DNA of 64,000 bases. Source: Botryotinia globosa. Taxonomy: Eukaryota; Ascomycota; Leotiomycetes; Helotiales; Sclerotiniaceae. The notes under the pieces are model-generated. The model had not been told where the DNA came from, searched no databases, and worked only from the letters and a program-made list of their open reading frames with translations. Positions within the stretch are counted from its first letter, which is position 1, and every line of letters begins with the position of its first letter. The stretch is from the NCBI GenBank assembly GCA_014898425.1, contig RCSZ01000014.1, positions 1,240,001 to 1,304,000 of the forward strand, given 5' to 3'. Position numbers and translations under genes: made by a program. Positions 1 to 11,255 of the stretch are shown here, one piece after another.

Positions 1-1286
1 CTACCTCCCCCCAAAAGGGTTCTTATTGCTTTTCAAAAGAGCTCTCCTCATACTTCGGAAGAGGCATTTGGTATCAAGCTAGGCAACAACGGTTCAATAG
101 TGGGATTCGCTAAAATTGGGTGGTGGAGACTTTCTGGCTCGGCGTCTACGAGGAACCCCCCACTGTCTGCCAGTATTTGCCTATTTTCCTCGTATTCCAA
201 CTCAATTTGATAGAATATGCATCTTCTCAACATATACTATCGAACCAGTCTATCAAACCATTTCTGCGTGAGGCTTTAGATGGTGATTATCTAAGAACTA
301 CAATACTGTCGATTTTCCGAAGACCAGTAGGACGATCTTAATCTGATAGTATCTCCCTCATGTATATGCTGTTTTCTGCTTGGAACGTCTTGTTTCGACA
401 GTCTAAAACTCTGATTATGAAGCCGAATTCTCCTCGCATCGAGAACTCCCAATCGAAATACCCAACATATTGGGGAAAATCGCAATGCCAAATCTGGGGA
501 CTGAGTATTCGAGGAGCTCTGACCTGAAAATATCAGAACGTGGTATACATACCAATCGCATCTCAACTCCTTGTTTGTTTCCAAAAGGTAACAAGGAACA
601 GTTCGAGTTCTGATCCAAGAATGGGCGAGTACCATCGAAATCAGGCTACCTAACGTATATATCACTCTTCTTTGGCTCCAAACCACCAAATTTCTTCGTT
701 AATGTTTCTCTTCTTCGTTCCATATTCTAATTTTCCTGATTATCACGTCGAAACCTAACCGCTGTTGCCGAAAAGTAACAAGGATACAGATCATCCTGAC
801 AATGCGTCGTACTTTGAGCAACCTTTTCTTCGCTTCTCCAGTAAGGTTATCTGTGCCCTGTTTTTTAATAGATGCACTGAAGCTCCTTAGTCCCAAGAGT
901 TTTATTGCCAAAAGGCAGTGAGATCGCAGATAGCAAGCTTCCCGGCTAACAACACTCACTTGTTATGCTGATGCCTAAAGGCGATAATGGTTGGTAGAGC
1001 ATTCTCTAGAAATGGAGTAGACGTGGCATAAACTCCTGAAGGGAAGGACCCAGAGCTACCTGCAGTGGGGTGGTAGTTAGATATGGAAGATCAAGAGGTT
1101 GGAAAAGAAAGAGGGAGATAACAAATCCGTAGTTGATATTCTACTAGCATACTTTCGAGACTAGCGACTTGTTTTCATGTTTAGATAATATGAAAGTATG
1201 GAACAATGAGGATGTATGTTTTCGATATTAGTCAACTCCGATATCAATTATCCGACTGACTCTGGCTTGGAAGTTTCCAGATCAGA
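1..1286. other. No supportable gene
   Basis: AT-rich sequence with only short open frames on both strands. None has a recognisable domain, start context or linked exon. The left part could be the edge of a gene outside the window, but nothing visible supports that. Confidence 0.4.
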
Positions 1287-2798
1287 TCAAGATTCTTCAT
1301 ACACCGAGTTTCCAAACATGGAAACTTTGTCGTATTCCTCAAAGTGGAATGCCCAAGTACTCATAGCGTTGATTTGATTATCACCTCTCGAGCCTACACA
1401 CAAAATTAGTCTTATGAATATCTCATCTAAAACCCCCCCAAGAAGGAAAAACTTACTCTTTACTCCCACATGTTGAACGACCTGTTTCCCAAGTGCCAGT
1501 CTTTCCATACCCTCGTTTTCCGCATAATCCTCAATCATCAAATCCGTCTGGCCACTTCCCCTTCCCATCAAATAACTCCTCAATCCCTCCACCTGCTCCC
1601 TCGGAAAAACCATAGCCTGTGTACAGCATCCTCCACTATTCATCTTCACCACTTCTTTCCCTCTGAATTCCCACCACGGTAAATTGTGTTTCCCAACCAT
1701 GAACCCCAGAGTTATGAAAGCTGGTACAACCACCACTCCTATAACAAAAATCGTCCAGTTATCCAACCAACCTCCCCTTTCCCTTTTCTCGCCGATTTTG
1801 CTTCGCATAAATAGAAGAGCGGTAATTGTGCAGAGAGGAGCAGCAAAAAACAGCAGAAAATATCTATGCCGATACCAAAAATCTACCTCTTCGCTCCACG
1901 ATTGAAACGTTTCTGTGTAGAAAAGTCTTAAATATATCCAATTATAAAATTTCTCTCCGGGACTTTGGGAGAGAGACTCGATTTTATTGAGAGCAGAAAT
2001 AGTGCGCTGGAACCAGTCATGAGCGAATACAATGTCGTCTTCCATTATTGCTATATAAGGGGCGTGGGTATCATAACAGCGGCTTAACGCGTATATATAA
2101 TCGCTAGTGTGTTGTTAGTTCTTGGAAGCTGCTAACCAGCTTGGCATTCTAAGTTCCAAAGAAGAGAAAACTTACAAAACTCCTTTAATCTGCCATTCCT
2201 TCTGCTTCATTAATTCCTCTAGCCACTCTCTCCTCTCCTCTCCAACGTCATATCCACCATAATCATCTACTACTCTCCCCAGCCATTCTTCCTCCCATAA
2301 AGGATGAACACTTGGATCCATGTCTGCGAATAACACATAAATGCACACTCTCTTTCTTTCCTCCTCACTCAATCCGTCTATCATAGTTCCTAGCGCTGCA
2401 TCAATATATTGTCTTCCTTCATTCCTATCCTGCATGTCGCGCTTGATGGTTACGTATGCTATACACATATCCGGAACCTCTGTATCGCCATCTCCATCTG
2501 AGTCCCCGGAAAGATTTGAAGTAGAATTACTGAACAAAGATGTTTGATTGTTCTCGATCAGATCGTTTAGAAATGACAAACCAGAGGATTGGCGTCGATC
2601 AGAATAGTCTTTTTCGTAGACATGTGTGCTATCGAAAAATGCAGAGTGTGGGTCTCGCCAATAAATATGACCGAAAAATGAAAACAACAAAAGCCAGATG
2701 ACGGTGCTGGTTAGGAAGGAGAGAAAGGCGCTGCGGCTTGGGATGAGCGCATTAGGGTGTGGGAGAGAAAATTTGCGGAGGGAATTAGAATAATGCAT
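1287..2798 (-). CDS. PGAP4/TMEM246-like membrane glycosyltransferase
   Basis: Three exons on the minus strand: 2176-2798, 2103-1457 and 1393-1287. They give 458 aa, with phase-consistent GTAAGT donors and TAG acceptors. Residues about 29-46 form an N-terminal signal-anchor helix. The lumenal domain carries an acidic motif in the context IAIMEDDIVFAHDW, split from its upstream part (YDTHAPY) by no intron. Two further hydrophobic segments lie mid-protein (FFAAPLCTITALLFM and IFVIGVVVVPAFITLG). The C-terminus keeps QHVGVKSS followed by STWAFHFEE. This arrangement matches the PGAP4 family of Golgi enzymes that add GalNAc to GPI anchors, and its fungal relatives; the exact sugar and acceptor in fungi are not established from sequence. 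The first ATG of the hydrophobic-anchor exon was chosen as start. Confidence 0.8.
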
Positions 2799-5700
2799 GA
2801 TATAGAAGAAATGTTTATTGCGTATAATGAAATGTCGAAAATCTTTACAAGTAGAGGCCTCTGGGTGAGCGGAAGGAACTATCCTAATCCTAATTAGTTG
2901 GGAACTTCATTCACTCGACGTCTAATTTGCATTTAAACACGAAATCTCAATCATAAGATTGAAAGGCTCGAATCAGTCACTTAAGAAGTATTGTATTGAA
3001 TAAACACAAAGTTTGCGGTTCATAGACGGGAGGGTGAATACATGGCAAAGATAACTCAGCCTGAAGGTAAGCACTTGCATGGTGGTACTGTGGGTATTCT
3101 ATATGTATGCAGGATCAAAGGCAGGCGCATAACATTGTACACGGTAAAAGCTAGGATATTGACATAAAGAAATCTTGGCGCTTATACCATGTTACATTTG
3201 AAAGCATTCGAAGGATGGAAGATTGAGATTTGAGAAGAGATGTCGCTGGATGGTTAAATGAAAATGCCCCAATTTGTTCGTAATCGTGGATGTGTTGTTG
3301 GTGGCTCGATGCTGTGCATAGCCTCTTTTGTAGGACCGGAGGTGTGCAGTAAAAATTATGTTATTACCCGGTCGTACCTTCAAATGTTGGTTTGACTAGA
3401 ACGTAATCTTGATGAAGAGTTAGCAATGACCAGTGGCCGCTTCTCTTCTTGGGATTATTGACTGGGAGAAGAGCTATCTACCTAGTCTCCACTTTGAAAG
3501 GCTTCATTGCAATTCCTTTCGTCAACAACTCCAATACTCCACAACCCTCGAGATGCCCTCTATTTGTCAAATTTATATCATATGAAGCTCTTGAGTGCTT
3601 CCTCGCGGCTCACAGTAACTCATCGTTGCTCTACACGAAACGTAATTTTTTACCAAGAATTTCTACATCTAGTGGTAAAAGTCGCGAGCAGTGGCAATGC
3701 CAGAAGAAGATTCCTAGAGTAGTTAGCATTTTAATTAACCGTAAAGTCAAGAATAATATTGTAAGCAGACCACGAATTGACAGAGCTCTACTCGAGTATT
3801 GAGAATTAAATGTGTAGAACCCCTAGTGCTAGAAGGGTGGAAGAGTTCTGTAATCGTGCGCCTGGTACAGACTCAAGCCGTCACAGATACACCTCCAACT
3901 TCTGATAAAGGCTGCGGAACTAAGAAATTTTCTTGAAGGCCAGTGAAGCCAAAATAGACAGATATACTTGATGTTGATGCAACTTAATATGCTCAACACA
4001 AGAATAAGAGAAATTAGGAACGTCCCCAGAGGAACTTCTGGCACCCACTGAAGTGAATTGTTTCTCGACTTTTATTGATTCGCAATGTCTGAAGGTTTTG
4101 ATGATCGATATCGAAGTATTTTTTTGAGCCCGAAAAAGCATCGCTGCAACATTAGAAGATGAAGATGGACCTTGAAAGGGACTAGTGGCCGTACGTCCAA
4201 AGGCATGTAGTGAACAGCAGATTTCATGAGCTTCCCCAAGAACTTCTAATTATCTGACGGGTCGTCATTGCCAGTCGTACATCGGAATCGATCTGGGCGC
4301 TGAAAATGATAATAAGATTACCTATTGCAGAGCAATTTGGCAAGGTGGGGTTTGCTTGATTCGACACCCACAAGGAAGCCATATCCCGCGTTTCTTGATG
4401 CATCTTCCTTTGTGTATCTGTTCGACTGAGCCAGAACACTCGCTTGTAAGAATTTGAATCTGAGGCAGGGCCATTTCTTCTTCCAAGACAGGGAAGATTG
4501 TCTCAGATCTTGAAAAAGGAATGGCATTTCTGCTTTCAAACCATTGCGATTACGCATAGACTAGTACACCAGAGCCTCGCATTTCCTGTGGGGAAAAGTC
4601 CCTAAGTCCACCTTTAGATGCGACGGTGTCGCACAGGGTTCCCTAGGCTTGATAAAGCTCATAAGGACCATTGGCGCTAAAGCGTAAATAGTAGACACGA
4701 GCACAACTAGAGCATAAGTAGAACCGAGATTCAAACGAAGGATCGGAATCTGCTGCTTCAGGCCCATGCTTAGATCTCATTATGGAATGAGAACCAGAGA
4801 GTTTGGAATACCTGAGCCTTAAGTAATAGCCACAAAAACACCATGAAAAGCCATATCGAAGCTTTTGACAAGCTGTCTCAAGGCCTATCCTCAGGATCAA
4901 TGGACAGATTGCTCTGCCTATCTATTGAAGCCTGGAGTTTCTGTATAGACTGGCCTGTAAGGAGACAACCGAGGCCCTGCCGATGTTATAATGGAAGAAG
5001 CACTAGAACAAATCGTAAGAGACTCGAATCGGCAAGATCTTGGATCGAGGACCGTGCTAGGATGTCTGTTGCAGAGATTATAATATACCCCCCTTGCCCG
5101 GACGACAACTCGGAGTATTCTGTGATTCCATCATCGCTAACTGAGCATATCCTGCTGGCTGAGAGAGAGTGTTTTGTGATTGCTAAGATATTTCCCGAGA
5201 AGACAGACTGTAGGTCCTTCACCGATACCAGAAATATGTTGCTGTGCAGTGTATGCCCACATTTATCGATTTACCCCATGCTCAGTCGTATTACACTCGC
5301 AACGACTGGACGCCGTCCTAGCAAAACACAAATAACTTTTTGCAGGGCCATGCTTATCTGTGCGTTTGTAATTGCCTGATTGTATCAACATACATTCTTA
5401 TTAATCTAAGATGCAAACATTCGTGAATAACACTGCATCAGCCTCCAAGTCGAAGGCTTCAATACATCATCACTGGCTTGACATGCCGTCTGAAACGTTT
5501 TAACAGTGGTGTCTCATAGCTTTGGACTCTCAAGCTTTGCCAAGAACCTTGAAATGCATTTTAACACGACAACCACAATGCTTGATTGAAGTCAATCTGA
5601 AGGACTGGTGGACTCGTCGGCAGCCCATGGTGGGCCAAAACAACCCTGTGCAAGCCCCACAATGGCATAGCCCTACGGCTTGGTGACCTCAAATAGGCAA

Positions 5701-6052
5701 AACATTGTCTCTAATGATTTTACGGCCGCAGGATTTTCCATGCAATTGACAAAAACGCACAGACCACATCTACATTTCCATCATTAGTGGGATGAAGCTG
5801 AAGCTCCGTCGACTGTCTTAACCAAATGAGGTTTGCAAGATGTTGAGAGTTGTAACCGTCCAGCTCCGTTGATGGATGATCATTTTGAAGCTAGAGAAAT
5901 ATATCAGATTGCGTGAGATAGTAAGTATATAATAAAAGGTAGACTTGGGCCAAGTATCATTACATTTTTCAAATTGTCGTCGTCTTGCATTTTCATTTTA
6001 TCAAACAATACTGTATTTCTTTAATCCTATCAACACAACTTACATTACAACC
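2799..6052. other. Gene-poor stretch, possibly with a decayed gene
   Basis: About 3.2 kb without a confident gene. Around 4220-5380 short open frames on both strands overlap. On the minus strand two hydrophobic stretches (near 4680-4740 and 4800-4860) fall in different frames, which could be relics of a membrane protein. A plus-strand frame at 4843-5379 (178 codons) has no recognisable domain. I see no repeats or transposase motifs. Confidence 0.3.
5926..5937 (+). promoter_or_regulatory. Possible TATA box
   Basis: TATATAATAAAA lies about 116 bp before the ATG at 6053, at a plausible distance for the gene downstream. It rests on position and sequence only. Confidence 0.35.
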
Positions 6053-7740
6053 ATGGGTATTATTGTCAAACTCATCGGTTCAGGAGTTGGTCTTGTATCA
6101 GAAACAATTCACCATCATCGGAACAAGTCCTCATCCAACCTACCACAAGCTTCGTCCAATGGCGAAAGTAGTCGAGCAGCTGCTCAATCAGATCACCAAT
6201 ACAACGACGCCCCTCCTCAATATGTTGAGCTATCCGCAGAAGATACCGAGATAATGATGGCAAGAGGCCAAGCTGTTCCAATAAATGAGAAAGAAAAGCA
6301 CGAACTCGAAAGGGAATACGAGCATAATGATTCCTCGGACACAGGATCAGAGGAAGGAGACGAGGAAGCTTGGGCTTTGGACGAAGTGGCAGATAAATCT
6401 GGCCCAGGCACACCTTCTGAAGAGTCTACACAAGATGCCAATGAGCTTGTCGATGTGCTTGTGCAGAACCATCCACCTCCTGCATATAGTACTGAGAAAC
6501 CGAGATTACCTTGCCCGGTCATTCTCCCACAACGCAGACCTAGGGATAAGAATCGCGGTTTCGTCAGAGCATATGCGCCAGTGTTGGAAGATTGCGGCAT
6601 TGATCAGGCTTCTTTCTTGGATTTCTTGAAAACATTTTACCATGCGAGCAAATCTTCTCCGTGGTTGCAAGTCATAAATGCGGCAGCCGGAATTGTAGGA
6701 TTCGTGCCCAGCCCAATCACGATGGGTGTATCTATTGCTACTCAATTTGCAGTTGGTGTGGCTATGGAGCTACAATCACGATCAAGGTTGGCTCTTCCTA
6801 TTTCTTTATTTTCACAATGAGCTGATGGGTATCCTGCAGGACAAATACCTTTCTCGATAGAATAAACAATGAGTATTTCATGCCTCGTGGTCTTTACTGC
6901 TTGATACTTACGTACAAGCCCGAATCATCGGAAACTCACTCATCTGTTGATATCACCAAAGCAATTACTTCATCCCTTGATGATACAACCACAGGTTTCA
7001 AGAAGACAATGAAGAACATTAAACTTTCAAGCGGGACGACATATGGAGAGCTCGAGATGCCAGAAGTAGCACCCTTGATTTTCCCAGTATTGGATCGTAT
7101 TGCCGATATTGAGGAGAGTGAAAACCCCCAGAAAAGCAACAAATTCAAGGACAGTGGAAAGTTCGTGACCGATTACTTCGATCGTCGAGCTCAAGCCAAA
7201 TACGTTAGTTCTCCACTTTCCGCACTTTATTCACCCGCCAGCTTCCGCAGGTTTTTTTCGCTTCACCACAAACTCTAAGCTAACGAAAATAGGCAATGCA
7301 AAATCCTACCAGCTCTCTCGCAACGCCTAGACCACAATTTATTTCCCGCTACTCTGACCCGAATCACCCTGCTAGTAGCGGGTCACTCATCTCCCTCATC
7401 ACTGGTGGTCATATCAATCCTCAAGCGCGAAAAACGGAGCGAAAAGCTGCGAAGGAAGAAAGAAGGCAGAACAAAAGAATTAGAAAAGCGTACCGAAGGG
7501 GAGAAGTCATTACTCCGGAGACGGGACTTAGGAGAAAGAGAAAGCCCGGACTTGTGAAGCGAATTTTGCAAAAGGTTAGTTCTGGAAAATTAAATTTGCC
7601 CGCTAGTTTTTCATGGGAGTGTACACAAAGCTGACTATTTTTAGGATGTGCTTTACCTCATGGTTGTGAGTTATGACCGGGGGAGTGCGGAACATCAGGC
7701 TGGTATGCAGAGTGTCGTGGAAGAAAGGGGGGTTTACTGA
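6053..7740 (+). CDS. Conserved fungal protein of unknown function
   Basis: Four exons: 6053-6786, 6840-7203, 7293-7574 and 7645-7740, giving 491 aa. All junctions keep frame; the first donor (GTTGGC) is weak, the others are GTTAGT. The start sits in the context aaccATGGG. The N-terminal 120 residues are hydrophilic and acidic (runs of E/D/S near residues 90-120), followed by a Pro-rich patch (HPPPAYS). Residues about 190-245 look like a folded region with a moderately hydrophobic Gly/Ala/Val stretch (AAAGIVGFVPSPITMGVS). The C-terminus has a strongly basic segment (KTERKAAKEERRQNKRIRKAYRRGE), then a motif ending GLVKRILQK joined across the last intron to DVLYLMVVS. I recognise the general pattern of widely conserved filamentous-fungal proteins with a C-terminal hydrophobic tail motif, but no assigned domain or function. 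No signal peptide is seen. Confidence 0.75.
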
Positions 7741-8797
7741 CCATGTGATATGCCGTAACGAAAATTATACCGGGTAACCATCAATCTACTCTTCGTCATT
7801 CTCGACCTTTGGAAAATTCCGGTTGGTCCCCATGCGATGTAAACAGTATCCAGGCATCCCTGAACTTCATGACCTCATTTAATTAATATTCAGATTCTTC
7901 TTTCATTATAAAATATCTCAAACGCTGTATTAGCGCTGAGCTACTTACGAAGCATACTGCATAGCAGTGAAAAGGTCTCGGGGTGCGGTACACCAAGCAG
8001 AAAATATGCACGAGATCAAATGAAATAAAATGCGCAAAGCTTTTGCCAGTTGACAAATGGCTATTGAAATTATCTCAAATGGTACAGATATAGCTGGATC
8101 AGTGGTATTGGCTAGTGAAGGGTCGCTGCAGCTCGCGTCCCCTTTTCTTTCTCCTATTCTTTCTCCCCTTCTTTCAGCAGATGTATATTACACTTTCTTT
8201 CTTAGTAAGTCTAGGTTTCAGGTTCCATGGGCCTCATACCATATGGTATCACTGTTTGACACGGATGTATGTTGTTTTCACGTGCGCTAGTACTATGAAG
8301 AAACTGTGTAGGGGGCAGAAGGATTAGATTAGCGTAGTCGCTATCGTCGTGCCTAGTTCGTGCTTCTAACTACTATCTTTGATTTTGGTGGCATTACGAA
8401 GTGGTGCTAGCGTATGCAAGATGAATGAATGAGTTTTCATAATCGATGCTGTTATTAAAGGCTATGCAAAGCTAGCACTATGAATATGGTATTCGAGCTC
8501 TAGCTAGTAGCTCTCCGGTAATAATTGGCTCATTGAATTCTATCTGAGTATCTGAGGTGTAGCCATACTTTGAATAGAGAATGGAGTTAGGCGTTCAACC
8601 CTGAGAAGCAGCAGAGTCCAAATTTCAAACCCCAGACACAGATGGAAAGAAAAATTGGAGAAATTGTGTCGTTATATTGAATGAATGTGAGTAAGCGCGA
8701 TGCTATACTGAAATAAAAACAAGCAAGATAGTGCTAAGATCTGTCAAAATTACCAAAGAGATACCTCCATCACTTTCTTCAGAAGGCTCAAACAAAG
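7741..8797. other. Intergenic, nothing recognised
   Basis: A convergent intergenic stretch between the 3' ends of the flanking genes. It is pyrimidine-rich around 8140-8180. Short open frames at 8057-8330 have no support. Confidence 0.5.
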
Positions 8798-9964
8798 TTA
8801 ATCCTTTGGTTGTTCATGAGCTGAAGATTCGCTCTCACCAATTTCTGCACCTGGAATCGTTTTCTCGTCTTCATAATGGGGAGTATCGGACGGGGGTTGG
8901 GATTTCGTGCCGCGGTTGTGAATGGATATTTCGTTGTATTCGTTAACAGCGAGTTCAAATGCGCCTGAATTACCATACTGGTCGTACATTGTAGCCGTAG
9001 GATAATACCACCAACCAAACTCCCAAATACCCAGTGGACCGGCCGTCTTCAAGCGAGTCAGACATAGAGAATTCGCATGCTGTCTGATAACAATATCTCT
9101 TGACCAAGCCTTCGGGTGCACCCTTCCATCGGCGTAGTGCGTCAACCCTATTGTAAATAGGAGAGTCGTTAATCTCTGTAAAATACTTTGGATGATAATG
9201 ATGAAGGGTCATATTGGAAGACAGAGATTTGTAAGAAAAGAAGAAGGGAAAAGAGGAGACATACCAGCTTTGACAGTCGCCCTTGCTCCCATAGGCCACA
9301 TGTAGTGTAGATGCGGACCTGCACGATGATATGCTACGCTATTGCGCATTCCAACCACGGCGAAACTGTCATTTTTGTAGCCAGTGCGGTCGGCTCTGAT
9401 GAATGGGTGAACTCTACTTCTGAGGAAATAGTTGTCCTGGTCCCACCCGCTACCGCTGTCGGTATCTTCTCTCCACCAATCGGAATTGGACAAGGAATAT
9501 CGAATTTCCTGGTAGCCCCGAAACGCAATGTAAGAGTCATTTTCTGGACTGCGGGTTGTGACCACTTTGCCATTTGGTTGGGCAATGCGTGCTCCAACGC
9601 TCTTGACTTCAGCTTTTGTTGTGCTGACCCAATATCGCTTACTTTGGTCCACCATCAATGGCTGTGTAGGAGGATCCTCCACGTCGGCGACGAAGCCGGT
9701 ACCTGGAGGCATTGTGTGTGAAAATTCATTCTCAACAGAGGTAAACCTCCAAGGGCCGGTGAGCTTCTCGTCAGTGTTGTAATAGTCAACTAGCTCAATT
9801 CTCGCTAGCTCTGCCGCTGTCAACATGTATGGATCGTAGTTTGCTGGATTGATTGCCTTGATCAAGACGTTCGCAGCTACCTGCATCTGCCCATTCGCAA
9901 AAAGAGAAGTGCCGGCCTCACTTGTGTGTATACTCAAAAGTGTTACCTCCCATTGTACAGACAT
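8798..9964 (-). CDS. Unrecognised protein, divergent partner of RHS gene
   Basis: Two exons on the minus strand, 9964-9265 and 9147-8798, joined through GTATGT...AATAG, giving 349 aa. The start ATG is the first in frame. The protein has no signal peptide or membrane helix. The N-terminal part (about 1-110) is rich in alternating hydrophobic/polar residues suggesting beta structure, for example ANVLIKAINP and RIELVDYYNT. The middle has YWVSTTKAEVKSVGARI and a Trp/Asp-rich region (SDWWREDTDSGSGWDQDN). The C-terminal third has GIWEFGWWYYP, and the last 40 residues are acidic and disordered. I do not recognise a named domain. It is transcribed away from the RHS gene at 11256 with a 1.3 kb shared upstream region. 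The general look recalls small bacterial proteins of unknown function found near insect-active or RHS loci, but that is a weak memory-based inference. Confidence 0.7.
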
Positions 9965-11255
9965 GACTCACAGTACCACTTGTTTGTATGATCGACTGAA
10001 GAAAGATGTTATGCTGTGTGACGAGAAACCCGGTTCTTAGAATTGGTAAGCTCAAGTGAAATGTGCAATGTAAAATGATCAAAGGATCCAAATCTCTTCC
10101 TAGGCAGATCAAGTATTATATGCACATAATACCGCACACCATCAAACACTATCACACTCAATTCTCTCCCCGCTTCTTTCCTTCATTGTTACTGATTTGG
10201 ATCCTGACAGGTGCATTGGGTGGGTACACATGAATTGTACACACTTCTCCCCGCCGGAGATTGCCATTGGAGATGTGAAAGAAGCATGACTATAAAAGTC
10301 TTTAGCTTTTATCTCATGTCTCTGTGCGAGTATGGAGTATCTGAATCCTTGCTATTAAAACTGTATCACAACAGTAGATTACAGAAATTGATCATGCACA
10401 ACACTCAATACGCTTCGCTTGGTACAGTTCGCATTCTACTTGGCGAGCTGAGTGTTGAAAGAGGACTGGCTGACTATTTGCCTAGGCACGAATACTGCAT
10501 AAAACGAGGTGGGGGTTCAGTATACCCCTCTTACCAGGTCTGCCGAGATTTTGTGAATCGCTTGGATCGTATGTTATGAATTGTCATATTATTCAAGAAG
10601 AAGCTTTCTACATATCTATGAGCAACAATATGGTACAGCATATTTAATCAATGCAGCTTGCACCTAGACCGCCTCATTTATTCGCCAAGCTGCCTTAAAA
10701 TACCCCGCTTATGATAACTCTTGAGGTCGTACAGCTTTCCTGTCTGGCTGTTACTGTGATTGAACACATTTTTCTTTAGCCTGCAAGGAAAAGATGGAGG
10801 GTTGTCGAGACTTTGACCAATGCCCCTCTTAGTATCAAGGCTGAATCGACTGCATCGAGTTTCCAAAGTTTCCAAAGTTTAATAAACTCATGGGGTGTTT
10901 CGTATAGACGCAATGCGTTGTTCGAGGTTTATCCTGGACCTCGTACGCATCGATGGTATTTCTCTGTTAAAACCCCACTCGATACTGTGGCGGCAGATAC
11001 CTTGAAAACTTTGATTGAATAATATCATCTCAAGTCATTCTGAGCTATCGAGATTGGCTAAGTTTATGGATACAACAGCTATGGAGATAGTTTTGTACTT
11101 CAATTATTTTGCAGCTCGCTTGATAATCTTGAGCGAGGAGGAATAGAAGATAACAAATTTCCTTCAAAGTAAACTTGCCATATACTTTCTGTAGTCCGGA
11201 TTTAGTAACACAACTATCGCAATTGTTTTCCAAGCTATACTCGATCAAAATAAAA
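9965..11255. other. Divergent intergenic region upstream of RHS gene
   Basis: 1.3 kb shared upstream region of two divergent genes. It contains short unsupported open frames (10211-10579, 10813-11022) with no recognisable product. A small tandem repeat of tttccaaag occurs near 10859-10880. Two possible roles are a bidirectional promoter and remnants of a third gene; neither can be shown from sequence. Confidence 0.4.

Noticed and set aside
4843..5379. 178-codon plus-strand frame
   Set aside because: No recognisable domain or linked exons, and composition looks non-coding.
9311..9721. 136-codon plus-strand frame
   Set aside because: Antisense to the well-supported exon of the 349-aa gene; no domain.
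11175..11255. Upstream in-frame ATG extending the RHS protein by 27 residues
   Set aside because: The extension has no similarity to RHS N-termini, and the ATG at 11256 has a better context.
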